Notes: generated from the sequence alone by a model not told the origin. Shown: positions 26,735 to 35,315, counted from the stretch's first letter. The stretch is DNA of 64,000 nucleotides from Hydrogenophaga sp. SL48 (GCF_021729865.1 NZ_CP063400.1:372001-436000); one strand, 5' to 3'. Made by a program: numbers and translations.

Positions 26735-28042
26735 ATGCCATCTTTTTCGCAGCACGGATTCAAGACCCTCTCGCCTCTGGTGAGCACCATCGCCGCCATG
26801 GTGGTGGCCATGACCAGTGGCCAGGTTCGCGCCCAGGCGGCGCCCACCCAGCTCTGGATCGACCTCTCCACCTCCACCATCGCCGGCATGCCCGAGTTCA
26901 TGCAGGGCGGGGTGGGCGGTGTCATTGGCGGCCTGTTTGGCGGGCGCGGTGGCAGCAGCGGTTCGCAGACCTACGGCTACGCCAGCGGTCGCTTCATCCA
27001 GCAGGGCAACACGCCCAGCCTCACCGGCGCCATGCCGCCCAACCGGGTGATCGACGTGGCCTTGTACAACCCGCGCAAGCCGGGCACCGAGGCCTCGCTG
27101 GCGATCCCGGCGACCATGCGCATGGGCGAGGCCATGCCCCTGGTGCCGCCGCAGCCCAGCTTCAAGGAAGGTGACGCGGCCCCCGGCGAGATGCCCGACA
27201 TCAAAGGGCGCCTGCTGATCTACTGGGGCTGTGGTGAAGCCGTGCGCGCCGGCCAGCCCCGGGTGATCAACCTCGCCAGCAACCCCGCCCAGTGGGCCCC
27301 GGCGCTCGCCGGCCGCCATGCGCCCGAGCGCTCGGCACGTGTGGGCGCCCAGCACGCGCTCTACCCCAACGAGAAAAACACCGTGAACCCCACGGCCGAC
27401 ACCTCGCTGCAGGGCGAGCACCAGCTGCGCGGCGAGGGCGTGCCCGAGTCCATGCGGTTCTCGCTCGCCGAGCGGCAAGACCTCATGCCCGCCATCGCCA
27501 TCCAGACTCAGGGCCAGGTTTCTCAAAGCATCCAGGTCAGCTGGCTGCCAGTGGCACGCGCCCACGCCTACCACCTGCACGCCATGGGCATGTCGGGGCA
27601 GGACATGGTGCTGTGGTCCAGCGCGGACAACGGCGACGCCGGCCTCGGCCTGTTCGACTACCTGACCGAGGGCACGAGCGCCAAGTGGGTGAAAGACAAG
27701 GTCTTGCTGCCAGCCAGCGCCACGCAATGCGCCGTGCCGCAGGGCATCTTCGCCGGCGCCCAGCCGGGCGAGGGCGGCGGCGCGATGCTGCGAATGATCG
27801 CCTACGGGCCGGAGAGTTACCTGAGCCATCCGGCCCGGCCGGCCAAGGCTCCGGCCAGCTGGCAGCCCGAGTGGTCGGTGCGCGTGAGAACCAAGAGCCA
27901 GACCATGGTCATGCTGGGGGTGGACATGGCGGCGATGGGCGGCGGTGATAGCGAACGTGCTCCGGTCCAGACCGAAGAAAAACCCTCGGGCGGCCTGCCC
28001 GGCGCGGCCGGCAGCATCCTGCGCGGCATCTTCGGCCGCTGA
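26735..28042 (+). CDS. Unrecognised exported protein, 435 residues
   Basis: A strong AGGAGGA ribosome site precedes ATG 26735. The first 35 residues include a hydrophobic core and an AQA cleavage site, so export is likely. A glycine-rich hydrophobic stretch (GGVGGVIGGLFGGRGGSSG, about 60-80) is followed by a soluble region with NRVIDVALYNPRK, RLLIYWGCGEAVRAGQPRV and SIQVSWLPVARAHAYHLHAM. The C-terminus ends in GGLPGAAGSILRGIFGR, another Gly-rich amphipathic piece. I do not recognise a family; the middle has the strand spacing of a beta-sandwich. Divergent from lldD with a 200-base promoter gap. Confidence 0.75.
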   Translation: MPSFSQHGFKTLSPLVSTIAAMVVAMTSGQVRAQAAPTQLWIDLSTSTIAGMPEFMQGGVGGVIGGLFGGRGGSSGSQTYGYASGRFIQQGNTPSLTGAMPPNRVIDVALYNPRKPGTEASLAIPATMRMGEAMPLVPPQPSFKEGDAAPGEMPDIKGRLLIYWGCGEAVRAGQPRVINLASNPAQWAPALAGRHAPERSARVGAQHALYPNEKNTVNPTADTSLQGEHQLRGEGVPESMRFSLAERQDLMPAIAIQTQGQVSQSIQVSWLPVARAHAYHLHAMGMSGQDMVLWSSADNGDAGLGLFDYLTEGTSAKWVKDKVLLPASATQCAVPQGIFAGAQPGEGGGAMLRMIAYGPESYLSHPARPAKAPASWQPEWSVRVRTKSQTMVMLGVDMAAMGGGDSERAPVQTEEKPSGGLPGAAGSILRGIFGR

Positions 28043-28071
28043 ACCTCTCCGGCCCAGCGCCGGCGGGGCGC

Positions 28072-29655
28072 TCAAGGCCTGAGCACCACCGCCCGCTCGT
28101 CCACCGTCAGCGGCTCCAGCCAGCCCAGCTGCTGCTCCAGCACCGCCACCGTCGCCTCGGAGGCATCGGCCCCGCGCGCCTGCCGCTCGGCGATGCGCGC
28201 GCGCAGCACGGCCACCGGCGCCTCGCAGGCGAGGATGTGAAACGGCACGCCCGCGCCCTGCGCCAGCGCCGCGAAGTCGGCGCGTTCGGCCGCGCGCAGA
28301 AAGGCCGCGTCCACCAGCACCGTCCAGCCGTCGGCCAGCAGCAGGCGCGCGCGCGACAGCAGCGAGGCGTAGGTGTCGCCGTGCGCCTGCGGGCTGTAGA
28401 GCCCGGCGTTCAGGCCCGAGCCGCTGGCCGCCAGCGCGCTCAGGCCGTGCAGGCGCTTGCGCTCCACGTCGGAGCGCAGGCGGATCGCGCGCCCGCTGGT
28501 TTCGGCGGCGAGCCAGCGGCCGGAGGCCCAGGTCTTTCCGCTGCCCGAGAGACCGTGGGTGATGACCAGTTGCGGCGTGGGCGGGTGGGCGATGTCGCGC
28601 GCCAGCGCCAGGTAGCGCCGCGTTTCGGCCAGGCTCGCGGCGGCCACGGGCGACACCTCCGCATCCGGACCCGTGCCGCCCAGCTGCCCCAGCCGGATCG
28701 CCGCCACCTTGGCGCGCACCCCGGCGCGGTAGCTGGCGAAGAAGGCCCACACCGTGGGCGCCGACACATCGCCGCTGTCGTCGATCCAGGCGCTCAGCAA
28801 GCTGTTGGCCAGGCCGGGGCGGCCGTGGCTCAGCAGGTCCATCCAGGCAAAGGCCATGTCGCTGGCCACGTCGATCCAGCGCAGCGCGTCGTTGAACTCG
28901 ATGGCGTCAAACGGCAGCACCTCGTCCTCGACCAGCACGAGGTTGGCCAGGTGCAGGTCGCCGTGGCCCTCGCGCACGCGGCCCTTCTGGCGCCGCCGCG
29001 AGAGCAGCGGCTCGATGGCGTTGAAGCGCTGCTCGGTCCAGTCGCTCAACTCGCGCACCAGGGCGGCGTCGGCGGGGTCGGCCAGGGCCGTGCGCAGGGT
29101 GCTGAAGTTGTCGCGCGGCCAGCGCATGGCCGCCGCCGCGTGGCCCCAGGGGTCGCCGTTGCCGGCCACGGCGGCCCGGGCCTGAAACGTCGCCATGCGC
29201 CGCGCCAGCCCGGCCATGTGCTCGGGCGTGAGCGCGCCGCGCTCGCACAGGTGGTCCAGCCGGGCGGCCTCGTCGAAGCGGCGCATCTGCACCGCGAACT
29301 CGATCGCCTGCCCCGCGTTGGCCGCGCCGGGTTCGCCCCAGCGCGGCTGTTCGGGCGTGCCCACGATGGGCAACACGCCCAGGTAGAGCTGGGTGGCGGG
29401 TCGGTCGAGGTTCTGGAAGCGCCGGTTCACCCGGATCTCGGTCTCGCACGACTGGCGGCGCAGGGCCAGGGTGCTGAAGTCCATGAAGGGGAAACGCACC
29501 GGCTTCTTGATTTTGTAGGCGAAGTCGCCCGCCAGCAGCACCCAGGCGCCGTGCGTTTCCATCAGCTCCACGCGTTCCACCGGCTGCGCCTGCACGCCGG
29601 CGTACCGCGCCGGCTCCAGCAGGGCGGTGATCAGGGGCGGCAGCGCGTGTTTCAT
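28072..29655 (-). CDS. Aminoglycoside phosphotransferase-like / AAA-type P-loop kinase fusion
   Basis: 527 residues from ATG 29655. The first about 330 residues look like a choline/aminoglycoside kinase domain (GDFAYKIKKPVRFPFMDFST, then REGHGDLHLANLVLVEDEVL with the catalytic HGDLH...N and the metal-binding DAIEFND). The last about 180 residues hold a P-loop (ITHGLSGSGKTWASGRWLA) with gluconate-kinase-like helices and RxRSDVERKRL. Homologues with both domains are common in proteobacteria and are of unknown substrate. Drug resistance should not be inferred from the name. Confidence 0.85.
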   Translation of the reverse strand: MKHALPPLITALLEPARYAGVQAQPVERVELMETHGAWVLLAGDFAYKIKKPVRFPFMDFSTLALRRQSCETEIRVNRRFQNLDRPATQLYLGVLPIVGTPEQPRWGEPGAANAGQAIEFAVQMRRFDEAARLDHLCERGALTPEHMAGLARRMATFQARAAVAGNGDPWGHAAAAMRWPRDNFSTLRTALADPADAALVRELSDWTEQRFNAIEPLLSRRRQKGRVREGHGDLHLANLVLVEDEVLPFDAIEFNDALRWIDVASDMAFAWMDLLSHGRPGLANSLLSAWIDDSGDVSAPTVWAFFASYRAGVRAKVAAIRLGQLGGTGPDAEVSPVAAASLAETRRYLALARDIAHPPTPQLVITHGLSGSGKTWASGRWLAAETSGRAIRLRSDVERKRLHGLSALAASGSGLNAGLYSPQAHGDTYASLLSRARLLLADGWTVLVDAAFLRAAERADFAALAQGAGVPFHILACEAPVAVLRARIAERQARGADASEATVAVLEQQLGWLEPLTVDERAVVLRP

Positions 29656-29760
29656 GCAGATCAATGTAAGCCAGCTCACCCTCCGGCTGCCTGACGGCCG
29701 CCAGTGCCCGCAGTGTTCGCCCTGAAAATGCAGCCCATACGGACCCCGGAGACAAACCCC

Positions 29761-31296
29761 ATGAACCTTGCCCACCTGCTCGAGCGCGCAGCGCTTCAAC
29801 ACCCCGCGCGGCCCGCGATCTTCAGCGGCACCCGGTGCGTGGCCACCCACAGCGACTGGGCGTTGCGTGCCGCGCGAGTGGGCGCTCACCTGCGAGCTGC
29901 CGGCCTGGCGCCCGGCGACCGCGTCGTGATCTTCATGCGCAACCACCCGCGCTACCTGGAGCTGATGTTCGGCGCCTGGTGGGCCGGCTTGGTGGTGGTG
30001 CCGGTCAACGCCAAGCTGCACCTGAAAGAGGTGCAGTGGATCGTGGAGAACGCGGCCGCGCGCTGGGCTTTCGTGACGTCCGATGTGGCGCCCGACCCGG
30101 CCGCACTCACGGGGCTGGACGGCGTGATGGACGCCGACTCCGCCGCCTGCACCGCCTGGCTGGAAGGCGGTGAGGGCCTGCCCGCCATCGAAGAACGCGC
30201 CGCCGAAGACACCGCCTGGCTCTTCTACACCAGCGGCACCACCGGCCGGCCCAAGGGCGTGATGCTCACGCACCGCAACTTGATGACCATGGGGCTGACC
30301 TATTTCAACGACGTTGACCACGTTGACCCGCAAGACGCCATCGCCTACGCCGCGCCCATGTCGCACGGCGCCGGCATCTACGCCATCCCGCACCTCATGG
30401 CCGGCGCGCGCCACGTGGTGCCCGCCTCGGGCGGGTTCGATGCGGCCGAGCTGTTCGACCTAGGCCGCGCGCTCGGGCCGCTCTCCCTGTTCGCCGCGCC
30501 CACCATCGTCAAACGCATCGTGGACGAAGCCGAAGCGGCGGGGCTGTCGCCCGAACAGTGCGGCCAAAGCTTCAAGACCATCGTCTACGGCGGCGCCCCC
30601 ATGTACGCGGCCGACATCCAGCGCGCCCTGCGTGTGATGGGCCCGCGCTTCGTGCAGATCTACGGCCAGGGCGAAAGCCCCATGGTCGGCACCGCGCTCA
30701 GCCGCGCGCACCTGGCCGACGCAAGCCACCCGCGCCACGCCGAGCGCCTGGCCTCCGTGGGCGTGGCGCAGACCCCCGTGCGCATCCGCGTCGCGGGGCC
30801 GGACGGCGAGCCGCTGCCTGCAGGCGAGGTGGGCGAAGTGCTGATCCAGGGCGACAGCGTCATGGCCGGCTACTGGCGCAACCCCGAAGCCACCGCCGCC
30901 GCCCTGCGCGACGGCTGGCTCTGGACCGGCGACATGGGCGCGCTCGACGCCGACGGCTTCTTGACCCTCAAGGACCGCAGCAAGGACCTCATCATCAGCG
31001 GCGGCAGCAACATCTACCCGCGCGAGGTGGAGGAGGTGCTGCTCACCGCGCCCGGCGTGGCCGAGGTGGCCGTGGTCGGCGCACCCGACCCGGAGTGGGG
31101 CGAAATCGTGGTCGCCTTCGTGGTGCCGCAGCCTGGGGCGGCGCTGGATGCCAAGGTGCTCGACACCTTCTGCCTCGACCAGATCGCCCGCTTCAAGCGG
31201 CCCAAACGCTACGAGATCGTGGACGCGCTGCCCAAGAACAACTACGGCAAGGTGTTGAAGACGGTGCTGCGCGAGCGCTTGGCCGTCGACACCTGA
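29761..31296 (+). CDS. AMP-dependent acyl-CoA synthetase (ligase)
   Basis: 511 residues. ANL superfamily: the phosphate loop LFYTSGTTGRPKGVMLTH, the YGQGESPM motif binding the adenylate, GWLWTGDMG with the hinge region KDRSKDLIISGGSNIYPREV, and the catalytic lysine near PKNNYGKVLK. It activates a carboxylic acid (fatty or aromatic) to its CoA ester through an acyl-AMP. The substrate is not clear. ATG 29761 is chosen because homology starts at MNLAHLLERAA. It is divergent from the kinase fusion with about 105 bases between starts. Confidence 0.9.
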   Translation: MNLAHLLERAALQHPARPAIFSGTRCVATHSDWALRAARVGAHLRAAGLAPGDRVVIFMRNHPRYLELMFGAWWAGLVVVPVNAKLHLKEVQWIVENAAARWAFVTSDVAPDPAALTGLDGVMDADSAACTAWLEGGEGLPAIEERAAEDTAWLFYTSGTTGRPKGVMLTHRNLMTMGLTYFNDVDHVDPQDAIAYAAPMSHGAGIYAIPHLMAGARHVVPASGGFDAAELFDLGRALGPLSLFAAPTIVKRIVDEAEAAGLSPEQCGQSFKTIVYGGAPMYAADIQRALRVMGPRFVQIYGQGESPMVGTALSRAHLADASHPRHAERLASVGVAQTPVRIRVAGPDGEPLPAGEVGEVLIQGDSVMAGYWRNPEATAAALRDGWLWTGDMGALDADGFLTLKDRSKDLIISGGSNIYPREVEEVLLTAPGVAEVAVVGAPDPEWGEIVVAFVVPQPGAALDAKVLDTFCLDQIARFKRPKRYEIVDALPKNNYGKVLKTVLRERLAVDT

Positions 31297-31312
31297 ACTC
31301 CTCTGCCCGATC

Positions 31313-31717
31313 TCAAGACCCGACCCAGTTCTCCAGCAGCAGACCCGGCACCCGTTCGAACTCGCCGACATTGTTGGTGACCAGGGTCAGGCCTTCGCTG
31401 CGGGCGTGTGCCGCGATGTGCAGGTCATTGACGCCGATGGGGCGTCCGGCCTTTTCCAGCTCGGCGCGGAGAGCGCCATAGTGCTGCGAGGCCTTGGCGC
31501 CGTATGGCAGCACCTCCAGCAGGCTGGCGAACTCTTCCACCACGGCCAGGTTCTGCGCCACCTTGGCGCTCTTCTCCGCACCGTGGTACAGCTCGCTCAG
31601 GGTGATGGCCGAGATCGCCATGCGCCCTGCGTTCTCATTGAACACCCCCATCACCTCCACTGGCCGGCGCTTGATGACGTAGATGACGATGTTGGTGTCG
31701 AGCAGGTACTTGAGCAT
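31313..31717 (-). CDS. vapC: VapC-type PIN-domain toxin ribonuclease
   Basis: 134 residues. The PIN-domain acidic residues are in place: Asp7 (LLDTNIVIY), Glu42 (LSELYHGAE), Asp98 (GVNDLHIAAHA), with the TNNVGEFERV end characteristic of the VapC/FitB group. Family members cleave tRNA or rRNA and are neutralised by the VapB antitoxin, whose gene ends 10 bases upstream on the same strand. Intact, with no sign of inactivation. Confidence 0.93.
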   Translation of the reverse strand: MLKYLLDTNIVIYVIKRRPVEVMGVFNENAGRMAISAITLSELYHGAEKSAKVAQNLAVVEEFASLLEVLPYGAKASQHYGALRAELEKAGRPIGVNDLHIAAHARSEGLTLVTNNVGEFERVPGLLLENWVGS

Positions 31718-31727
31718 GGCACGGGCT

Positions 31728-31961
31728 TCAGAACGACTCTCGCTCGGCCTGCGCCTGGACGGCGCGTTCGGCCATGAAATCGTCGGAAGCCATCGGTCCG
31801 TTCAGAAAAAACGCATCCCAGGTGTGGCCAACTGGTGAAATGATGCGGTCCATGCCACGCGCCCGGACCTGCACTTTCTTGACCCCCTCAGGCAAGCGCA
31901 CGTCCGCCGGCAGGCGCACGGCCTGCGAGCGGTTGTTGGTGAAGACGGTGGTGATGCTCAT
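31728..31961 (-). CDS. vapB: VapB-type antitoxin, SpoVT/AbrB fold
   Basis: 77 residues from ATG 31961. The swapped-hairpin AbrB domain covers TTVFTNNRSQAVRLPADVRL, with a DNA-binding role, and the C-terminal part (FFLNGPMASDDFMAERAVQA) would wrap around the toxin. An AGGAGACC ribosome site lies before the ATG. A promoter with two direct repeats lies just upstream and probably serves autoregulation by the VapBC complex. Confidence 0.92.
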   Translation of the reverse strand: MSITTVFTNNRSQAVRLPADVRLPEGVKKVQVRARGMDRIISPVGHTWDAFFLNGPMASDDFMAERAVQAQAERESF

Positions 31962-31978
31962 GACGGTCTCCTGGTGGG

Positions 31979-31998
31979 ATATGGCATGAGTATATGGC
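31979..31998 (-). promoter_or_regulatory. vapBC promoter/operator candidate
   Basis: Two copies of GCCATAT (read on the minus strand) with a 13-base period flank and overlap a TATACT -10-like hexamer at 31989-31994, about 28 bases from the vapB start. This arrangement fits antitoxin-complex autorepression. The -35 region is weak. Confidence 0.5.
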
Positions 31999-32113
31999 GT
32001 TGAGTGGTGAGATGCCACCCATTCCCCAACACGACTCGCTTGCTCCGACTTTCGGTACGGTCAACTTGCGATGCTGCTGCGAGCGCGTCTGAAGCGGTGG
32101 ACGCCACCCCCGA

Positions 32114-32701
32114 TCAAGCCGCCTGCGCGCCCAGGTCCTGGATCTGCTTCACCCAGCGCTGCACCTGCTCGGGCTTGGCCTCGCTGGCCGGGCCGAGGTG
32201 CGTCAGCCGGGTGGGCTTGAGGCCGACGAACTCCAGGATCTGCCGGCGCAGCTGCCAGATCAGGGCGTTCTTGTAGGCCAGCCGCATGAACCAGCCCGGG
32301 GTGTCGGAGGTGATGACCACGCGCGCGCTGCGCCCCGTCAGCATCGGCAACGGCAGGCCGAGCAGGCTCTTCTTGCGGGTGTCGAAGGCCCGGCCCGGCA
32401 GCAGCGCCCGGTCAAACAGGCCCTTGAGCTTGGCGGGCAGCCCGCCCCACCACATGGGCGTGGACATCATGAAATGCTCGCTCCACGACAGGTCTTGCAG
32501 CAGTTGCTCCAGCGCGGGCTCCAGCGGCTTGGGTTGCTCGAAGTTGCCCCTGCCGAAGTCGGCATCGAAGGCCAGGTCGTGCAGGTGCGTGAGGCGAACC
32601 TCGTGCCCGGCCGCGCGCGCCGCGTCGGCATAGGCCTCCACCAGCGTGCGGGACAACGAACGTTCGGCCGGGTGGCCGTTGAGAATGAAGATGCGTTTCA
32701 C
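32114..32701 (-). CDS. NAD(P)H-dependent flavodoxin-like oxidoreductase (quinone reductase)
   Basis: 195 residues with a GTG start at 32701, chosen because AGGAG lies 8 bases before it; an earlier frame would overlap the promoter. Flavodoxin-fold NQO/MdaB type: IFILNGHPAERSLSRTLVEA at the FMN loop, MSTPMWWGGLPAKLKGLFDR (the quinone-binding stretch), SDTPGWFMRLAYKNA. It probably reduces quinones or electrophiles by two electrons. Divergent from a TetR gene, with shared palindromic operators between, so it is likely repressed by that regulator. Confidence 0.88.
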   Translation of the reverse strand: MKRIFILNGHPAERSLSRTLVEAYADAARAAGHEVRLTHLHDLAFDADFGRGNFEQPKPLEPALEQLLQDLSWSEHFMMSTPMWWGGLPAKLKGLFDRALLPGRAFDTRKKSLLGLPLPMLTGRSARVVITSDTPGWFMRLAYKNALIWQLRRQILEFVGLKPTRLTHLGPASEAKPEQVQRWVKQIQDLGAQAA

Positions 32702-32719
32702 GGGCGTGCTCCTATAAAA

Positions 32720-32783
32720 TTGACCGGAGTCAAATTTATAGGTCAAAAACTGACCAAGGTCAATATAAATTGACTGAGGTCAC
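32720..32783. promoter_or_regulatory. Divergent promoter with three TGAC-N4-GTCA operators
   Basis: Three imperfect 14-base palindromes: TTGACCGGAGTCAA (32720-32733), CTGACCAAGGTCAA (32750-32763) and TTGACTGAGGTCAC (32770-32783). Their centres are 30 and 20 bases apart, so they face the same side of the helix. On the minus strand a TTGACC/17/TATAAA promoter for the oxidoreductase overlaps the first two; on the plus strand TATAAA at 32764 could serve the TetR gene. Confidence 0.7.
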
Positions 32784-32803
32784 TTTATGGCCACTCATGC
32801 CCC

Positions 32804-33385
32804 ATGAAAAAAGCCGTCCAGCAGCGCACCCTGGAAACCCGCTCCCGACTGACCTCGGTGGCGGATCAACTCGTCGCCGACAAGGGCTTTGAGGCCCTGC
32901 GCATCGAAGAAACCGTGCAAGCCGCGGGCGTGGCCAAAGGCACGTTCTTTGCCCATTTCAAGGACAAAGACGAGTTGATGGACCTGCTCATCGGCCAGCG
33001 CATCGAAACCCTGCTCGACGGCATGGCCGCCGAACCCGCGCCGCGCGACGCGGACCAGCTCGCCCAGCGCCTGATGCCGCTGGTGGAGCTGATGTCGTCA
33101 GAACGCTATGTGTTCGACCTCATCATGCGGCGCTCGGGCGCCATGGCCGTGGAAGAGATCGGCCCCATTGCCAGCACCTTCGGCCGACTGGGCGAGCTCA
33201 TGGGCCAGTGGCTGGCCCAGGGATCGTTCCGCAAAGACGTGCCTCTCGAGATCCTTGTTGAAGGCGTGGAGGCCTTTCTGGTGCAGACCCTGGCTCTGAA
33301 CTTCTGCGCCCTGCACAAAGAGAAGTCCATGAAGGCCCGGTTGCAGCCTTATCTACGCGCTTGGTTGGCGCCTGTGGCGGGTTGA
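32804..33385 (+). CDS. TetR/AcrR family transcriptional regulator
   Basis: 193 residues. The N-terminal helix-turn-helix reads RSRLTSVADQLVADKGFEAL, then ETVQAAGVAKGTFFAHFKDK, the standard TetR DNA-binding domain. The ligand domain (about 65-190) is helical and not assigned to a substrate. It likely represses itself and the divergent flavodoxin-like oxidoreductase through the three palindromes in the 102-base gap, so the inducer may be a quinone or other electrophile. This ligand is inference from the neighbour. Confidence 0.9.
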   Translation: MKKAVQQRTLETRSRLTSVADQLVADKGFEALRIEETVQAAGVAKGTFFAHFKDKDELMDLLIGQRIETLLDGMAAEPAPRDADQLAQRLMPLVELMSSERYVFDLIMRRSGAMAVEEIGPIASTFGRLGELMGQWLAQGSFRKDVPLEILVEGVEAFLVQTLALNFCALHKEKSMKARLQPYLRAWLAPVAG

Positions 33386-33499
33386 GCTGCAAAGACCTGC
33401 CGTCGTGTGCCCGACCCTAACTTCGGAGGCTTATGCCCAGCTTGATGTTGATCTCACTTGGGTCCAAGCTGACGGGAGTGCCGAAGGTAAAAAGAAAGG

Positions 33500-33532
33500 A
33501 CCCTCACCCGATGTTTTGCTATTGAGGGTTTT
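33500..33532. terminator. Bidirectional hairpin between tetR and the AT-rich gene
   Basis: ACCCTCA / TGAGGGT with a 16-base loop. TTTT follows on the plus strand; CCTTTCTTTTT follows on the minus strand. It covers the stop codon of the convergent gene. Confidence 0.45.
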
Positions 33533-34283
33533 CCTGAGTCCATACATAGCCTTCTGAAGGGTTTATGTACTTTCCTTTAATGCTGACGGATCCATCAAAT
33601 CCTAAATTATCTCGAAAGCGTATGTCGATCCGGGCTAATTCGCTTTCTATTAAGTCTAATATTATTAGATGTGTGTGGGTTTCCCCAGATGCCATAGAGT
33701 TTCCATGAGAGAGCAGAAGGCCATCCACTGTGCGGTTGAAAAGTGTGACAGTCACGTCGGTCACGCTGGCACCAGTGTTCATTAAGTCGAATCGTTGCTT
33801 CTGATTCTCGATATTGCTCGGCATAACTTTAAACCGAGGTTGTACCGCAAGACGCTGACGCTCAAAAGTTTCTCTATACGCCAAACGTTCAGCGTCAAGT
33901 TGCTGCCGAGTCACTTGTACGAGCTCGCGCTGCTGTGTAACTGAGTGATTCAACTCCTGCGCTTGTAGTCGTAGAGCGTCAGTGCTGAGCCGTAGTTCGT
34001 CTCCCTGTTGTAGATATCCCAGTACGAGCCACAAAAAGGCCAGCGGGGCAAAGACACCAGCAAAAAAGTCGCCCCACTCGTTGAGATCCATTTCTTGAAT
34101 GCTGCTTTGCTTCAATAAAACCAATGCTAGAACAACAAGAATCCATACGAGAGAAACCCCAATGCCGATGTTCATCCGATTTCTGGTCGGTGGCGCCTTC
34201 TTGGGAGCAGGTAAAAAATGAGCAAATTTTGCCTCATGGGTATCTGCTGTTGAATGGTCGTGGTCATGTTTGGTGTTATTCAT
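33519..34283 (-). CDS. Unknown two-helix membrane protein with coiled coil (AT-rich gene)
   Basis: 254 residues from ATG 34283; an in-frame TTG 42 bases upstream is possible. After a His/Asp-rich start (NNTKHDHDHSTADTHE) come two transmembrane helices (IGVSLVWILVVLALVLL and FFAGVFAPLAFLWLVLGYLQ), then a helical, probably coiled-coil segment (about 95-155, ELRLSTDALRLQAQELNHSV and RQQLDAERLAYRETFERQR), and a beta-rich C-terminal domain. No family recognised, but this layout occurs in many single-gene membrane proteins in mobile or defence islands. Its base composition is clearly AT-richer than its neighbours, which suggests acquisition. Confidence 0.7.
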   Translation of the reverse strand: MNNTKHDHDHSTADTHEAKFAHFLPAPKKAPPTRNRMNIGIGVSLVWILVVLALVLLKQSSIQEMDLNEWGDFFAGVFAPLAFLWLVLGYLQQGDELRLSTDALRLQAQELNHSVTQQRELVQVTRQQLDAERLAYRETFERQRLAVQPRFKVMPSNIENQKQRFDLMNTGASVTDVTVTLFNRTVDGLLLSHGNSMASGETHTHLIILDLIESELARIDIRFRDNLGFDGSVSIKGKYINPSEGYVWTQENPQ

Positions 34284-34394
34284 ACATTCTGTCTTGTTCT
34301 GTAAGTCGGTTGATTGCCGATTCAATATCTATTTCATGAAATCATGGCATTCGCTTGCCTTGTTGATGATAGAAAAACCATCAACACCCATTTC

Positions 34395-34931
34395 TCATTG
34401 AACAAACGGCAGCGTCATAAACCGACTGAACGGATCCTCCCGGTAATCCGCAAACGGCCCGCATTCCACAAACCCGAACCGCCGGTACATCGCCATCGCC
34501 GGTTCAAACGCCGGCGTGCTGCCGGTTTCCAGGCTCACCCGCGCGTACCCGCGTTGCCGTGCAATCGCAAGCAGTTCGGTGAGGATGGCTTGGGCGGCGC
34601 CCTGGCGCAGGTGGCGCGCGCTGGTGCGCATGGACTTGAGTTCGCCGTGCCCTCCCTCGGTGGCGGTGGTGGGCGCCAGTTCCTTGATGGCGCCCATGGC
34701 GAGCAGTTCGCCGTCGGCGTCGCCGTGTGAATCAGAAGGCGCGCGGCGCCAGGCGGTCAGGAACGTGATCTCCGGCCGGCGCAGGCCGTCGAGGTCCAGC
34801 GCGAACACGCACTCGGGCGGCGACTCGGCGCGCATGCCGGCGAGGTGCTCCTCCAGCAGGGCGATCACCTGCGGGTGCGTGAGTTCGCGGTCGATGCGGA
34901 TGTGGAACGGGCGCGGCTGTGCGTCGTTCAT
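34395..34931 (-). CDS. GNAT family N-acetyltransferase
   Basis: 178 residues from ATG 34931 (GGAGGG 9 bases upstream). Acetyl-CoA-dependent acetyltransferase fold: LLAMGAIKELA in strand 4, then GELKSMRTSARHLRQGAAQA (the R/QxxGxG/A-type loop), ILTELLAIARQRGYARVSLETG and YRRFGFVECGPFADYREDPF. The late sequence is of the YsnE/PhnO-like group that acetylates small amines or antibiotics; the substrate is unknown. Confidence 0.88.
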   Translation of the reverse strand: MNDAQPRPFHIRIDRELTHPQVIALLEEHLAGMRAESPPECVFALDLDGLRRPEITFLTAWRRAPSDSHGDADGELLAMGAIKELAPTTATEGGHGELKSMRTSARHLRQGAAQAILTELLAIARQRGYARVSLETGSTPAFEPAMAMYRRFGFVECGPFADYREDPFSRFMTLPFVQ

Positions 34932-35097
34932 GTGGCTTCCCTCCCCGGGTGGCGTTGGTGTCAGCTGGTGGCTCTGCGGCCATTGTGTACGTTCTGTTAC
35001 TGGTGTGGCAAGCGACACGAACGGGCAGGGCGGCAGGACATTTCAAGTTGCCAGCGCCGCGAGCCGATAAAGGCTCAACACCTCTCAAGGATTCACC

Positions 35098-35301
35098 ATG
35101 GATGTCTCACCCGCCTTGCTCGTGGACCGCGTGCTTCAGACGCGCAACAGCCAGACCACGCAAGAAGTGCAAATCAACGTGCTGAAAAAAGCCATGGACA
35201 TGCAGGAGTCGGCGTCGGCGGCGTTGCTGAACGCGGTGGCGGGCAATCTGCCGCTGGCGGGCAGCGGGTCGGTGGGGACGCAGGTCAACACGATGGCGTG
35301 A
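35098..35301 (+). CDS. YjfB-like putative motility protein
   Basis: 67 residues. MDVSPALLVDRVLQTRNSQT, then QEVQINVLKKAMDMQESASA match the small YjfB_motility family, short helical proteins whose genes sit in or respond with flagellar regulons. No flagellar gene is in view. An AAGGATTCACC stretch gives a ribosome site. Function is not demonstrated. Confidence 0.75.
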   Translation: MDVSPALLVDRVLQTRNSQTTQEVQINVLKKAMDMQESASAALLNAVAGNLPLAGSGSVGTQVNTMA

Positions 35302-35315
35302 AGCCAGCGCGTCCG

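Noticed and set aside
26531..28750. A 739-codon minus-strand frame
   Set aside because: It crosses three genes on both strands and has arginine/glycine-rich low-complexity translation.
28072..29655. Aminoglycoside resistance gene
   Set aside because: The kinase-like domain is fused to a P-loop kinase and belongs to a widespread family of unknown substrate, so a resistance claim is not supported.
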